A DNA stretch of 64,000 nt, from contig NZ_CP120679.1 in the NCBI RefSeq assembly GCF_029537375.1, forward strand, positions 1,972,001 to 2,036,000, in the 5' to 3' direction. The notes beneath the pieces are model-generated. The model saw only the letters and a list, made by a program, of their open reading frames with translations. It was not told where the DNA came from and made no database searches. Shown in pieces: positions 52,490 through 62,438 of the stretch. Both the position numbers and the translations under genes were made by a program. This stretch comes from Bacillus sp. HSf4 (lineage in GTDB: Bacteria; Bacillota; Bacilli; Bacillales; Bacillaceae). The number at the start of each line of letters is the position of its first letter. The stretch's first letter is position 1.

Positions 52490-53095
52490 ATGAAAAAGAA
52501 CACACAGAATACGATTCAAAAAATCGTAGACGCCGGATATCATCTGTTTGCCCAATATGGATATTCGGCCACCTCTGTAGACGAAATCATGAGAAAAGCC
52601 GGCTATTCCAAAGCTACATTTTACCTATACTTCAAATCCAAGGAGATGCTGTTTCTCCATATTATGAATGAGCAGATGGAAGAGCGGTTTCAAACGAGCA
52701 TAAAATGTTTTCGAAAGAAGAATTTAAGTGGACTGCTGACAGGTATCGAGCATCTGATTCAAACAACAAATAAAGAGCACTCGACAGCTCTGTTTTTGGA
52801 GTTCATGGCAAATAGTCACAGATACCCTGAGATTCAGAGGAAAGTGGCCTTGCTTTATGATAGGTGGAGAGAGTTTTTTGTCATTTTGATTGAACAGCTC
52901 CAAGATGAAGGAATCGTTCAAAACGAGCTTCACCCAAGAGTCATGGCGACGACCTTGATTTCGATCTTTAATGGATATAATCACCAGCATTTTGCAGATC
53001 CCTCGATTAATAAACAAGAACAGCTTCAATCCATCATTTTTTTGCTCAATCCGAAAATCTATTCCAAAATCAAACACAAAATCATCAGTACATAA
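52490..53095 (+). CDS. TetR/AcrR-family transcriptional regulator
   Basis: 201 residues. The N-terminal helix-turn-helix domain is VDAGYHLFAQYGYSATSVDE, IMRKAGYSKATFYLYFKSKE. The C-terminal half is all helical, of the TetR_C_6 kind (LIQTTNKEHSTALFLEFMAN). Its target is not obvious: no transporter is divergent from it or follows it. AAGAGAGGACAGG stands before the ATG. Confidence 0.88.
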   Translation: MKKNTQNTIQKIVDAGYHLFAQYGYSATSVDEIMRKAGYSKATFYLYFKSKEMLFLHIMNEQMEERFQTSIKCFRKKNLSGLLTGIEHLIQTTNKEHSTALFLEFMANSHRYPEIQRKVALLYDRWREFFVILIEQLQDEGIVQNELHPRVMATTLISIFNGYNHQHFADPSINKQEQLQSIIFLLNPKIYSKIKHKIIST

Positions 53096-53105
53096 TCATG
53101 TAAAA

Positions 53106-53140
53106 AGCTGCCGGCCGACCGGCAGCTCCCCAATTTTTTT
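53106..53140 (+). terminator. Terminator after the TetR gene
   Basis: AGCTGCCGG CCGA CCGGCAGCT, then CCCCAATTTTTTT. Confidence 0.85.
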
Positions 53141-53149
53141 CGCGTACTT

Positions 53150-53680
53150 ATACAAGGCGCGCTTCCGATTCTGCCCGTTTTATGATTTCAGCTAATGTCT
53201 CTTCAGGAGTCAAATCAGATGAGTCGATCCAAAGCCCTGTTCTTGGATTTTCATTTTTCAGGATATCAAAGAGAGGTTCGATTTCCCAAATGGAGTAGCC
53301 TAGCCTGTTTTGCTTCGCCTGCCATCGCCGCAGAGTTCGGATTCAGTGTAATCAAATAAAGAGGCTTCTCCGTAAACCTTTTAAGAAAGGGATGGACCGC
53401 TTTTCCCAAATAGATGGTTCTGCAAGACAACGCGAATCCCGCTCTGTCATACATTTCTGCAACATTTGCCGCGATAGCGTAGCGGAGCTGCAGTTGTTCT
53501 TCTGCACCTGTCGCGTCATCGGGAGACATGTCGATGTTTCCTTTTACAATCATCTTTCGAAATAGATCGCCCCGCACATGCACACTTTCTTCAAATGGCT
53601 CGGACAACATCTGAGCAATCGTCGATTTTCCAGAGGCCATGAGTGTCCTGTCAGAATATAAATTCCTTTTTTTTAACGAC
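53150..53680 (-). pseudogene. Frameshifted P-loop kinase gene
   Basis: On the minus strand KKGIYILTGLMASGKSTIAQ gives a Walker A motif, but its frame has a stop before any start codon, at a run of eight A. The body EESVHVRGDLFRKMIVKGNI, RYAIAANVAEMYDRAGFALS continues to about 53310, where a frameshift moves coding to GYSIWEIEPLFDILKNENPR, TGLWIDSSDLTPEETLAEII and the stop near 53150. Two lesions mean a pseudogene unless the sequence has errors. Related in type to the kinase at 32840. Confidence 0.75.
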
Positions 53681-53808
53681 TTATCACTTCCTTTTGGTAT
53701 AAGAACCCTCCTAACGCCGTATGAGTTTATATTGAACCCTTTAATCTTGAGTGTTCTTCTCTCGGCTGCCGTCGAATTTCTTCCAAAATCATGATTTCCC
53801 CAGAAAAA

Positions 53809-53834
53809 TGAAACTTTAAGTTCATATGAACGTA
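53809..53834 (+). promoter_or_regulatory. Sigma-W (ECF) promoter
   Basis: TGAAAC (53809-53814), 16 bp, CGTA (53831-53834): an exact match to the Bacillus sigma-W consensus TGAAAC-N16-CGTA. It stands 63 bp before a small membrane protein gene and its SPFH partner. Confidence 0.85.
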
Positions 53835-53896
53835 AACATTAGTGAAATGATTTTTAAGTCATACTGAATCTTCAACACATAAGGAGGCAGGAACAA

Positions 53897-54037
53897 GTGA
53901 AAGTGATGATCGGCTCCATCATACTTCTATTGATTATCGGGTTTGGAGTATGGCTGATGTTAAGCCCGCTTTTTAAAAAAGTCGGCAGCGGAGCAAGCAA
54001 AATCAAGAAAACGCTGGAGGATGATCAAGATGAATGA
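53897..54037 (+). CDS. Small membrane protein preceding an SPFH protein
   Basis: 46 residues from a GTG, AAGGAGG spaced 9 nt. One helix (MIGSIILLLIIGFGVWLMLS), then a basic amphipathic part and an acidic end (TLEDDQDE). It overlaps the SPFH gene by 8 nt, so the two are translated together. It is too small for the NfeD-like partners (YuaF, YqeZ) of B. subtilis flotillins, but occupies the same place. Confidence 0.7.
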   Translation: MKVMIGSIILLLIIGFGVWLMLSPLFKKVGSGASKIKKTLEDDQDE

Positions 54038-54863
54038 GCAACAAACAAAAAAAGGCAGAAACAAAACACTGCTTGGCGGAATTATTGTCGCCGCCGCTTT
54101 AATCGTAGGGGGATTCACAGCTTCCCTGTTCATAGAAAAAATCCCGAACGGCTATGTCGGTGTCGTCTATTCGCCAAATGGCGGCGTAAAATCGGAAACG
54201 CTTGATCAGGGCTGGCACTTGGTCGGTCTGTTTGATAAAGTCACAAGATATCCGGTTCGGATGCAGACTGTAAACAATCAAGATATTCAAGTGGCCACCT
54301 CTGACGGAAAAAACATCTCAATGGATATCGCCTACAACTATGTCGTTCAGCCTGATAAAGTCGTAGAGTTGTTTAATAAATTCGGAGCGGTTGAGATTGA
54401 ATCGATTGAAAACAGCTATCTGAAAACGAGATTATGGGATGCTGCAAGAAAATCGATTTCCAAATATTCCGTTATAGACACTTACGGTCAAAAGTCATCG
54501 GAGGCGGCTGCAGAAGTGCAAAAAGCCTTTGCCGATGATATGAAGAAGCTCGGCTTTGTGATAGATGACTTGACCCTGGGAGTTCCGAAACCGGATAAAG
54601 CCACACAGGAAGCGATCGACGCGCGCGTGAAGTCCTCGCAGGAACTGGAACGAAAACAGACAGAACTTAAAATCGCCGAAGCGGAAGCGAAAAAGAAAAA
54701 GATCGAAGCTGAAGGGATTGCCGAATACAACGAAATCATCAAAAAGTCTATGTCAGATCAAATGATCAAATATCAATGGATTCAAAAATGGGACGGAAAA
54801 ATGCCAAAAGCTACGGGATCCAATTCATTTATACAGCTGCCGATCGACGAAGACCAGAAATAA
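54030..54863 (+). CDS. SPFH/prohibitin-domain membrane protein
   Basis: 277 residues from ATG 54030 (GGAGG spaced 9 nt; the ATG at 54021 is too close). N-terminal transmembrane anchor (LLGGIIVAAALIVGGFTASL), then the SPFH domain: IPNGYVGVVYSPNGGVKSET, SMDIAYNYVVQPDKVVELFN, then a Glu/Ala/Lys coiled coil (ELKIAEAEAKKKKIEAEGIA). Resembles prohibitin/stomatin scaffolds. The sigma-W promoter points to envelope stress, as for FloA and FloT of B. subtilis. Confidence 0.88.
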   Translation: MNEQQTKKGRNKTLLGGIIVAAALIVGGFTASLFIEKIPNGYVGVVYSPNGGVKSETLDQGWHLVGLFDKVTRYPVRMQTVNNQDIQVATSDGKNISMDIAYNYVVQPDKVVELFNKFGAVEIESIENSYLKTRLWDAARKSISKYSVIDTYGQKSSEAAAEVQKAFADDMKKLGFVIDDLTLGVPKPDKATQEAIDARVKSSQELERKQTELKIAEAEAKKKKIEAEGIAEYNEIIKKSMSDQMIKYQWIQKWDGKMPKATGSNSFIQLPIDEDQK

Positions 54864-54875
54864 ACATATCACTTA

Positions 54876-54934
54876 AAAACTCCCTTAGCATTAAGGGGGT
54901 TTTTAAGCGAATCCCCCTTTCAGAAGGGGGGCAA
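54876..54934 (+). terminator. Two hairpins after the SPFH gene
   Basis: AAACTCCCTTA GCA TTAAGGGGGTTTTT is a typical terminator. A second G/C hairpin, CCCCCCTTTCAGAAGGGGGG, follows directly at about 54915-54934. Confidence 0.8.
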
Positions 54935-55334
54935 AACATTCAGTACTCTAAAGTAAATATCAACAAGAGAAGGTCAAAAACAGCAGAGATTGATTCCTGA
55001 GGAAACGATTGAAGAAATCAAAAAAACGAACCAGCTTGATATCCAGCTGTATCATCAGGCAAAAGCACGTTTTGAGGAACGGTTAAAATCTTTGAACAAC
55101 GTTTTTTTAAAAAACTAGATTTACCGGATGACGTCCATTCAATCCTAAAATCGACATGCATCATATCAGCCAGGTGTCCCGGACTTCATATTTATGGAAA
55201 ATTCCCCTCATACGGCATTCGGAGATTTGCCAAAAAGAAGGAGTCTCCGGTGTTGCCGAGTATCATGATTAATGAATGCCAGATGATTCAAATCTATCAG
55301 AAAGATGAATGCACACAAGAAAAGGAGGAAGATC
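54935..55334 (+). other. Region of gene scraps
   Basis: About 400 bp. The first part holds a sulfotransferase C-terminus (own entry). After 55120, a frame from ATG 55158 reads MHHISQVSRTSYLWKIPLIR, then HSEICQKEGVSGVAEYHD and stops; an overlapping frame reads PDFIFMENSPHTAFGDLPKR. I cannot tell which was coding. No intact gene. Confidence 0.35.
54981..55118 (+). pseudogene. C-terminal fragment of a sulfotransferase-like gene
   Basis: 46 codons, QQRLIPEETIEEIKKTNQLD, then IQLYHQAKARFEERLKSLNN and a stop. The pattern of an I-x-x-x-N-x-x-D-x-x-L-Y-x-x-A helix resembles the tail of sulfotransferase-family-2 proteins. All upstream parts are lost. Confidence 0.4.
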
Positions 55335-56090
55335 ATGTTTGCACCGGACGAGATCCTTTCTGTATGGAGAAAGTTTGACAAATTCCCGATGGAAACGTTG
55401 ACAAAGGCTTGGTTTTACGACCAAGCTGGTGATCGGAAGCAGCGCGACATATCCTTAATGCAAGAGCATCATCAACAATACGGCATTTCAGGCAATTGTT
55501 TTGATCTTGCGATTTGGCTGCTGGCCGAATTGAAAAAAGCCGGGGTTGAGGCCTATCCGATTGGCCATCATTTCAAAACAGACAGGGCGCATGCGGCAGT
55601 GATCGCACTTGATGAGAGGGGAAGACGATTTTTATGTGATTTAGGCGACCAATGGTTGAATCCGATTTTAATAGATTCAGGCTGTGAAGACTATACAGAG
55701 GAAAAGCTGAGCGGTTTTTTTCCGGCCGCAAAAGTTCAGGTCAAGCCGTCGCAACACCAAATCGAAATCACTTACCATCGGCCGAATGGTAAAATCGTGA
55801 CACAAGCCTACGATCCTGAGCCGGTCGACGAAAACATATTTTTAGAGGCGGCTGAATATTCACAGCGCAGATTGAAGCCTGAGCCGCTGGTGGAATGCCG
55901 GGTTCCCTATCAAAATGAAACGGCGCACTGGGAATTCAGCGGATGGAGCAGTCATCTGAGCACAAGCAATGGATTGGATCAGGAATCAAAGCCGAAATCG
56001 ATTGAAGGCTGGGCTGACAAAATCCAGCAAATGACCGGCTATGACAAACATGTTTTGCTCAGTGCATTGACGACTTATCAATCCCGATAA
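55335..56090 (+). CDS. Arylamine N-acetyltransferase-like protein
   Basis: 251 residues from ATG 55335, AAAGGAGG before it. It has the Cys-His-Asp arrangement of NAT/transglutaminase-fold enzymes: Cys in GISGNCFDLAIWLLAELKKA (about residue 55), His in TDRAHAAVIALDE and Asp in RFLCDLGDQWLNPI. It lacks the usual NAT N-terminal signature, so it may act on other acyl groups. Unknown substrate. Confidence 0.65.
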   Translation: MFAPDEILSVWRKFDKFPMETLTKAWFYDQAGDRKQRDISLMQEHHQQYGISGNCFDLAIWLLAELKKAGVEAYPIGHHFKTDRAHAAVIALDERGRRFLCDLGDQWLNPILIDSGCEDYTEEKLSGFFPAAKVQVKPSQHQIEITYHRPNGKIVTQAYDPEPVDENIFLEAAEYSQRRLKPEPLVECRVPYQNETAHWEFSGWSSHLSTSNGLDQESKPKSIEGWADKIQQMTGYDKHVLLSALTTYQSR

Positions 56091-56166
56091 AGAAATATCT
56101 TCTCTTATCTATTGAAAAAAACTCGTTTTATACATATCATTTGGAAAGAGGATAGGAGAGGATATG

Positions 56167-57006
56167 ATGAGCCACTGCGATCAACAATACAACGCTATTA
56201 TTCAAAAAATTATTGAATCCGGGATTTCAGATGAAGAGTATCGCGTCCGGACGAAATGGGAGTCAGACGGTACAGCTGCTCATACTTTGAGCATCATGAG
56301 CGAAAAAATGCGCTTTGATAATTCTGAAGTGCCGATTTTAACAACCAAAAAAGTAGCATGGAAGACAGCGATTAAAGAGCTGCTTTGGATTTGGCAGCTG
56401 AAATCGAACGATGTTCAGGTTCTTCAGAACATGGGTGTTCACATTTGGGACCAATGGAAGCTTAAAGACGGAACGATCGGTTCAGCATACGGCTATCAGC
56501 TGGCAAAGAAAAACAGAACGATCAACGGCGAAAAAGTCGATCAGGTTGACTACCTGCTTCATCAATTAAAGCATAACCCGGCTTCCCGCAGGCATATTAC
56601 AATGCTGTGGAATCCCGATGACTTGGATGAGATGGCGCTGACGCCTTGCGTTTATGAAACGCAATGGTATGTCAAGGAAGGAAAACTGTCTTTGGAAGTA
56701 AGGGCGAGAAGCAATGATATGGCATTGGGCAATCCGTTCAATGTGTTTCAATATAATGTGCTGCAGCGCATGATCGCCCAAGTTCTTGGCTATGAACTGG
56801 GCGAATATATCTTCAATATCGGAGATTGCCATATCTACACCCGCCACATCGACAATTTGAACATTCAGATGTCGCGGGAGCAGTATGAGGCGCCGAAGCT
56901 TTGGATCAATCCGGAAATTAAAGATTTTTATGATTTCACGATCGACGATTTTCAATTGATTGATTATCAGCACGGAGACAAGCTCACATTTGAAGTAGCA
57001 GTATAA
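56167..57006 (+). CDS. thyA: Thymidylate synthase (ThyA, phage phi3T/B. subtilis type)
   Basis: 279 residues from ATG 56167; an ATG 3 bp earlier is possible. It closely follows B. subtilis ThyA: RTKWESDGTAAHTLSIMSEK, NSEVPILTTKKVAWKTAIKE, VHIWDQWKLKDGTIGSAYGY, the catalytic Cys in LTPCVYETQWYV, and ARSNDMALGNPFNVFQYNVL. It methylates dUMP to dTMP with methylenetetrahydrofolate. This is the type shared with phages phi3T and rho11, so a phage origin of this variable interval is in keeping. Confidence 0.96.
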   Translation: MSHCDQQYNAIIQKIIESGISDEEYRVRTKWESDGTAAHTLSIMSEKMRFDNSEVPILTTKKVAWKTAIKELLWIWQLKSNDVQVLQNMGVHIWDQWKLKDGTIGSAYGYQLAKKNRTINGEKVDQVDYLLHQLKHNPASRRHITMLWNPDDLDEMALTPCVYETQWYVKEGKLSLEVRARSNDMALGNPFNVFQYNVLQRMIAQVLGYELGEYIFNIGDCHIYTRHIDNLNIQMSREQYEAPKLWINPEIKDFYDFTIDDFQLIDYQHGDKLTFEVAV

Positions 57007-57034
57007 AAACAGGCGGAAAATCCGCCTGTTTTTC
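57007..57034 (+). terminator. Terminator of thyA
   Basis: AAACAGGCGGA AAA TCCGCCTGTTT then TTC. Confidence 0.85.
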
Positions 57035-57056
57035 TTAAAAAGGGGGAATCGAACCG

Positions 57057-57740
57057 GTGAAAAAGTTGGCCTGTCTTCATGCCCACCACTCAAATATTGG
57101 ATATATTGAACGTGTGTTTTCTCAATATGAAATAGAGCTTATTCACTTTGTCGATCCCGGCTTGATGCATGAATTAACGGCAGAATCAACCTTTAATGCC
57201 GGACAAAAAGCAAAAGAGCAAATAGAATGGATGGCACGCTGCAGCCCAGGGGCGATCTTGATCACCTGCACAAATTATATTGCGGTTTTACAGAAAGCGG
57301 AACTTTCCATTTCCGTGCCGGTCATTAACATTGATGAACCATTTTTTGAACAGATCTGTCAAACCGAGAAGCGGCAATTGATGCTTTTTTCTAATCCTGC
57401 AACTGTTGAAAGTACAATGGAGCGTCTGAAAGAATATGCGCGTCAACGACAAAAATCCCCGAATGTAGAGTGTATGATCCTTAAACATACTTTCGATCTC
57501 ATCATGCGTGGATATAAGGAAATGTACGATGCCGAGATTGAGAAACATATAAAGCGAATCGCAAATACCGAAAACAGGCTGCTCTCCGTTGCTCAGTTAT
57601 CCATGGTTGATGCAGCTGAAGCAGCGGAAAGTTCATCATCTGAAATGATCATCAATCCGCTCGAACCGCTAGAGCGCCATGTGGCAGCTTTGCTGCAATT
57701 AGAGAGGCGGCACTTGATCGCAGAAAATACAAAGCTATAA
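57057..57740 (+). CDS. Aspartate/glutamate racemase-superfamily protein
   Basis: 227 residues from a GTG, GGGGGAA before it. It starts KKLACLHAHHSNIGYIERVF and has one typical cysteine site, AILITCTNYIAVLQKA (about residue 70). A second catalytic Cys occurs in NVECMILKHTFD (about 140). The tail EPLERHVAALLQLERRHL is helical. The superfamily includes racemases and decarboxylases acting on acidic compounds; substrate unknown. Confidence 0.7.
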   Translation: MKKLACLHAHHSNIGYIERVFSQYEIELIHFVDPGLMHELTAESTFNAGQKAKEQIEWMARCSPGAILITCTNYIAVLQKAELSISVPVINIDEPFFEQICQTEKRQLMLFSNPATVESTMERLKEYARQRQKSPNVECMILKHTFDLIMRGYKEMYDAEIEKHIKRIANTENRLLSVAQLSMVDAAEAAESSSSEMIINPLEPLERHVAALLQLERRHLIAENTKL

Positions 57741-57752
57741 TAAGCCGGCTTT

Positions 57753-57797
57753 AAAAGGATGGAGGGATCGGAAATACTGATCATCCGTCCTTTTTTT
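57753..57797 (+). terminator. Terminator
   Basis: AAAGGATGGAGGGATC pairs imperfectly with GATCATCCGTCCTTT and is followed by seven T. Confidence 0.75.
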
Positions 57798-57946
57798 GCA
57801 GGGGTTAGAAGGATTACAGTGATGTATATCCAATTTATAACATAGATGTAAAATGGATGATTTGGCCGCTCCGTTTTCGAAATTTGAGACAGGCCTTCCC
57901 ATCCGCATTTCAACGCCCATATTAAAAAGAAAGAGGTGTCCTTAGA

Positions 57947-60391
57947 ATGGTTCATTCACAAAAACCTTCTGATGTGTCTCTAAATGCCGAATTGAGATCC
58001 ACCGCTAAAGGTCAATTTTTAAAGCATCAAAACCGTTTGACGGAAATCGAGCAACTGAAAGCAAGGATGCAAAATCTCATTCAGCATGTCGAAACCTCTC
58101 AAAGCGTTGAGGTGACAGATGCAAGGGTGACGGCCGAAGGAGAGGCGGCCTCACTGTTGAAGGAGCGGCTTGATAAGGAGTATCACAAATTGCTTGGCAA
58201 AATCACTCGCGAAGTGAATGTTGCAGATTTCGGGGCTGTTCCTGATGGAAGGGATAATACTGAAGCTTTCCGCAATGCGATCGGAAATGGACGAGTTAAA
58301 GTGAACATTCCGGCGGGCGAATATTTTGTTCAAGGAATCAAGCTTCCGTCTTGGACATATCTTGTCGGACAAGGCAAAGGCGTCACTGTCATTAAACTTC
58401 ATGAGGATACCCCGGCACATGAGTGGGTCATCACGAATGACGATTATGAAAATGGAAACCGTCATATTTTTGTCCAGGGAATGACTTTAGACTGGAATCC
58501 TGACAGACAATGCGGGGTGAGAAATCCTGGAGGGCAGTTTTCCAGCTGTTTAACGTTTGCAAAAGTCGAATTTGGCTGGATCAAAGATATTGAAGCCGTC
58601 AATGCAGGTCTCCACGGAATTGATATTACATCCCCGACATATGATCATTTGCCTGATACAGACTGGACAAAAGACGGCTCCAAATATATTTGGATTGATA
58701 ACTGTGTCGCATATGGCGCCGGCGATGACGGCATCACTACGCATTACAGCGAATACATCTTTATTTCAAACTGCTATTCTGCAGCCCCTCGCGGCACAGA
58801 GCACGCCGAAGGCATGGCCAACTCCAACGGTATCGAGATTGATGATGGGTCAAAGCATGTCTGGCTTTTAAACAACGTGACAAGCGGAAACATTCGCGGG
58901 GTAGAAGTGAAAGCCCATGAAATGTGGCCGGCTTCTCAAAATGTCCATATTATCGGCCATATATCCTACCGGGATGTCCGCGCGTTTGACCTTCGGCATA
59001 TCGGCCACCACCAGGCATCAGATCCGGAAAGCACCACAGCATACGATGTAACGCTTATTGATTGTACAGCGGTCGAGCCAGTCTTCAATTCTCTGTATGA
59101 GAGTGTGACCCCAAGAGCACTCGTTGTTTCAGCCTATAAAAATGTTTATATAAGCGGATTCACAGCGATCGGAAATCCGGATTACGACTATGGCGGCTAT
59201 CCTGTAGTAGCATTGCAGTACCGAAGTCAAAACATTACGATCAATGGGATTAAGATTCGCGGATTTAAAAAGGCCGGCATCGATATTCGTTTATTGGGAG
59301 GGGCAAATCAAACCGATCATATCAAAATATCAAACTTTGATTTTTATCATTCAGCTCCAATCGGAATATCGATCGGAGGCGGACTCTATAACGTGAATAT
59401 TATGAACGGAACCATGATAACAGAAGGCGGGACAGCAGGGATCCAGTCTCCGAATAGTCAGGCTGTCATCATCGGCGTTTTGGCGGAAGGGTACAGCGCC
59501 GCTGCATCCATTAAAGGTCAAACCTACCAGCAGATGCCCGTCAATTTAAAGGGCGGAGCCCAGATTGCAACCACCTCCGGTTTTGCATTTAATCAAACAA
59601 GCGCCGTTATTGCCGGAACCGGGGATATTACGGCAAAAGGTGAAAGAAATGCGGTCATCGGAGCTTCGGGCGGTTCCAGCACAGAGGGCTCCCGCGCATT
59701 TGTCACAGCTTCAAACAACTCTCATATTACAGGCAACGGCGTATCCAGAACGATACTTTCATCAGAAAGCATTACACTTGAAGAGCCGTACACTGTGGCC
59801 GGAGGTCACCAGTCAATCAAATGGCTCCTTGACTCCCGTTATGGAAATGGAGCATTTGCGGGGGCGGTAACCTCTTCATTAACCGGCTATGGAGAGTATT
59901 TTGAGAGTGAAAGCGGGCAGTTGATCGATACAGGCACCATCGTCACTTTAAAAGGAGAAAAAATAGCCCCTGCCCAAAGCGGAAATGATTTGCTGGGGGT
60001 TGTGTCAGAAACGACAGCTTTTGTTTCTGGGGCATCCAGCTTTGTCTGGCAGCGCCGCTATTTGACAAATGAGTTCGGCGGATTGATTGATGAAGAGGTA
60101 ACCGATCATGAGACAGGGGAGCTGATTCGCCTCCCGAAACAAAATCCGGACTATAACGAGTCTTTGGAAGGGAGCTATCTGTCACGCGATGTCAGAGATG
60201 AATGGCATGTCGTCGGGCTTTTGGGCAGACAGTATGTACGTATTGACGGCACAGTGCGGCAAGGAGATTATTTAGGAGCGATTGACGGCATAGGGACAAA
60301 AGCAACTGAAGGTTCTTGGAAGGTGATCAAAATAACTTCTCCGTACACTCCTGAAAAAGGATACGGAATCGCTCTCGCCTTGATCAAATAG
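57947..60391 (+). CDS. yobO: Phage-like appendage/pectin-lyase-fold protein with autoprotease domain (YobO)
   Basis: 814 residues. A short coiled coil (about 15-75), then a right-handed beta-helix start, EVNVADFGAVPDGRDNTEAF, with repeats such as IWIDNCVAYGAGDDGITTHY and RGVEVKAHEMWPASQNVHII. The last about 190 residues are the peptidase G2 intramolecular-chaperone autoprotease domain (NDLLGVVSETTAFVSGASSF; EWHVVGLLGRQYVRIDGTVR). Layout and length match B. subtilis YobO and the phi29-type pre-neck appendage (gp12). It is not accompanied by other tail genes here. Confidence 0.9.
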   Translation: MVHSQKPSDVSLNAELRSTAKGQFLKHQNRLTEIEQLKARMQNLIQHVETSQSVEVTDARVTAEGEAASLLKERLDKEYHKLLGKITREVNVADFGAVPDGRDNTEAFRNAIGNGRVKVNIPAGEYFVQGIKLPSWTYLVGQGKGVTVIKLHEDTPAHEWVITNDDYENGNRHIFVQGMTLDWNPDRQCGVRNPGGQFSSCLTFAKVEFGWIKDIEAVNAGLHGIDITSPTYDHLPDTDWTKDGSKYIWIDNCVAYGAGDDGITTHYSEYIFISNCYSAAPRGTEHAEGMANSNGIEIDDGSKHVWLLNNVTSGNIRGVEVKAHEMWPASQNVHIIGHISYRDVRAFDLRHIGHHQASDPESTTAYDVTLIDCTAVEPVFNSLYESVTPRALVVSAYKNVYISGFTAIGNPDYDYGGYPVVALQYRSQNITINGIKIRGFKKAGIDIRLLGGANQTDHIKISNFDFYHSAPIGISIGGGLYNVNIMNGTMITEGGTAGIQSPNSQAVIIGVLAEGYSAAASIKGQTYQQMPVNLKGGAQIATTSGFAFNQTSAVIAGTGDITAKGERNAVIGASGGSSTEGSRAFVTASNNSHITGNGVSRTILSSESITLEEPYTVAGGHQSIKWLLDSRYGNGAFAGAVTSSLTGYGEYFESESGQLIDTGTIVTLKGEKIAPAQSGNDLLGVVSETTAFVSGASSFVWQRRYLTNEFGGLIDEEVTDHETGELIRLPKQNPDYNESLEGSYLSRDVRDEWHVVGLLGRQYVRIDGTVRQGDYLGAIDGIGTKATEGSWKVIKITSPYTPEKGYGIALALIK

Positions 60392-60532
60392 CGGGCGCCA
60401 TAAAAACGGTCAGGAGAAAAACATTTTAAACATGAAGATTTATAAAAGTTTCCTGTGTGCAAAAATTTTGTTGACTATCAATAAATCATCATAGATAATG
60501 GACTTGTAAGCATATTATGAATTCCTCTTTTT

Positions 60533-60579
60533 CAGGTTCGCCCCCCAAAACAGCGGGAAGGGATGAACCTGATTTTTTT
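60533..60579 (+). terminator. Terminator of yobO
   Basis: CAGGTTCG and TGAACCTG form the stem, followed by ATTTTTTTTG. Confidence 0.75.
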
Positions 60580-60590
60580 TGATATCAAAA

Positions 60591-60613
60591 AGGCCGCCGG
60601 TAAACCGGCAGCC
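60591..60613 (-). terminator. Terminator of lexA
   Basis: On the minus strand, GCTGCCGGT TT ACCGGCGGC then CTTTTTG, just after the lexA stop. Confidence 0.82.
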
Positions 60614-60622
60614 GCTGCATCA

Positions 60623-61246
60623 TTAGTGAACGGTTCTGAAGACGCCGATCACTTTTCCGAGAATGGTCACATTTTGCAGAATGATAGGCTCCATCGTGGG
60701 ATTTTCAGGCTGCAGGCGGATGTGAGTCTTTTCTTTGAAAAACCGCTTGACGGTCGCTTCATCTTCTTCGGTCATGGCCACGACGATATCCCCGTTGTTG
60801 GCTGTGTTCTGCTGTTTGACAATCACATAGTCTTTATCAAGTATTCCCGCATCAATCATGCTTTCCCCCATGATCTCAAGCATGAAAACATGCTCGTCCG
60901 GCGGTGCCAGGCGGTCGGGAAGGGGAAAGTACTCCTCGATATTTTCCACAGCTGTAATCGGCGTCCCGGCTGTCACCTTTCCAATAACGGGAACGTTGAC
61001 CACCTGGTTTTGCGGAATGTGAATGTCTTCTTCGGTATCCAGTATTTCGATGGCTCTCGGCTTTGTCGGGTCTCTTCTGATCAGTCCCTTTGTTTCAAGC
61101 CTTGCCAAGTGGCCGTGTACGGTTGAACTTGATGCAAGGCCGACCGCTTCGCCGATTTCCCTGACGGAAGGCGGGTAACCTTTGCGTTTCACTTCTTCCT
61201 TAATGAAACGCAAAATATCAAGTTGTCTTTTTGATAGCTTCGTCAT
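60623..61246 (-). CDS. lexA: LexA repressor (DinR)
   Basis: 207 residues from ATG 61246, GAGGTG spaced properly (an upstream in-frame GTG is too close). The winged-helix domain [40 protein letters not shown] is followed by the self-cleavage site Ala-Gly in [12 protein letters not shown], the Ser in [13 protein letters not shown] and the Lys in DYVIVKQQN. It represses the SOS genes and is cleaved with RecA on DNA damage. Divergent from yneA, with three LexA boxes between them. Confidence 0.98.
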   Translation of the reverse strand: MTKLSKRQLDILRFIKEEVKRKGYPPSVREIGEAVGLASSSTVHGHLARLETKGLIRRDPTKPRAIEILDTEEDIHIPQNQVVNVPVIGKVTAGTPITAVENIEEYFPLPDRLAPPDEHVFMLEIMGESMIDAGILDKDYVIVKQQNTANNGDIVVAMTEEDEATVKRFFKEKTHIRLQPENPTMEPIILQNVTILGKVIGVFRTVH

Positions 61247-61316
61247 GTTCTGCACCTCAAAACGTCGATTTTAGGTAGATTATAGCATGTTTTACCTCCA
61301 AGTACAAACATAGGTT

Positions 61317-61385
61317 CGAAAAAACGTTTGACAGAAACGTGTGTTCGTATGTATACTGAAAACACAAAAAGCGAACAAATATTCT
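61317..61385 (+). promoter_or_regulatory. LexA boxes and yneA promoter
   Basis: Three boxes close to CGAACNNNNGTTCG: CGAAAAAACGTTTG (61317-61330), GAAACGTGTGTTCG (61334-61347) and CGAACAAATATTCT (61372-61385). The middle one lies inside the spacer of a sigma-A promoter, TTGACA (61328-61333) and TATACT (61352-61357). The triple-box layout between lexA and yneA is the same as in B. subtilis. Confidence 0.88.
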
Positions 61386-61401
61386 GTTTGGGGTGATGGA
61401 T

Positions 61402-62422
<1,021 letters not shown>

Positions 62423-62438
62423 ACCAAAGGAGCATGTT

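Noticed and set aside
60563..61126. 187-codon plus-strand ORF opposite lexA
   Set aside because: It is antisense to a certain gene; the composition is that of a shadow frame.
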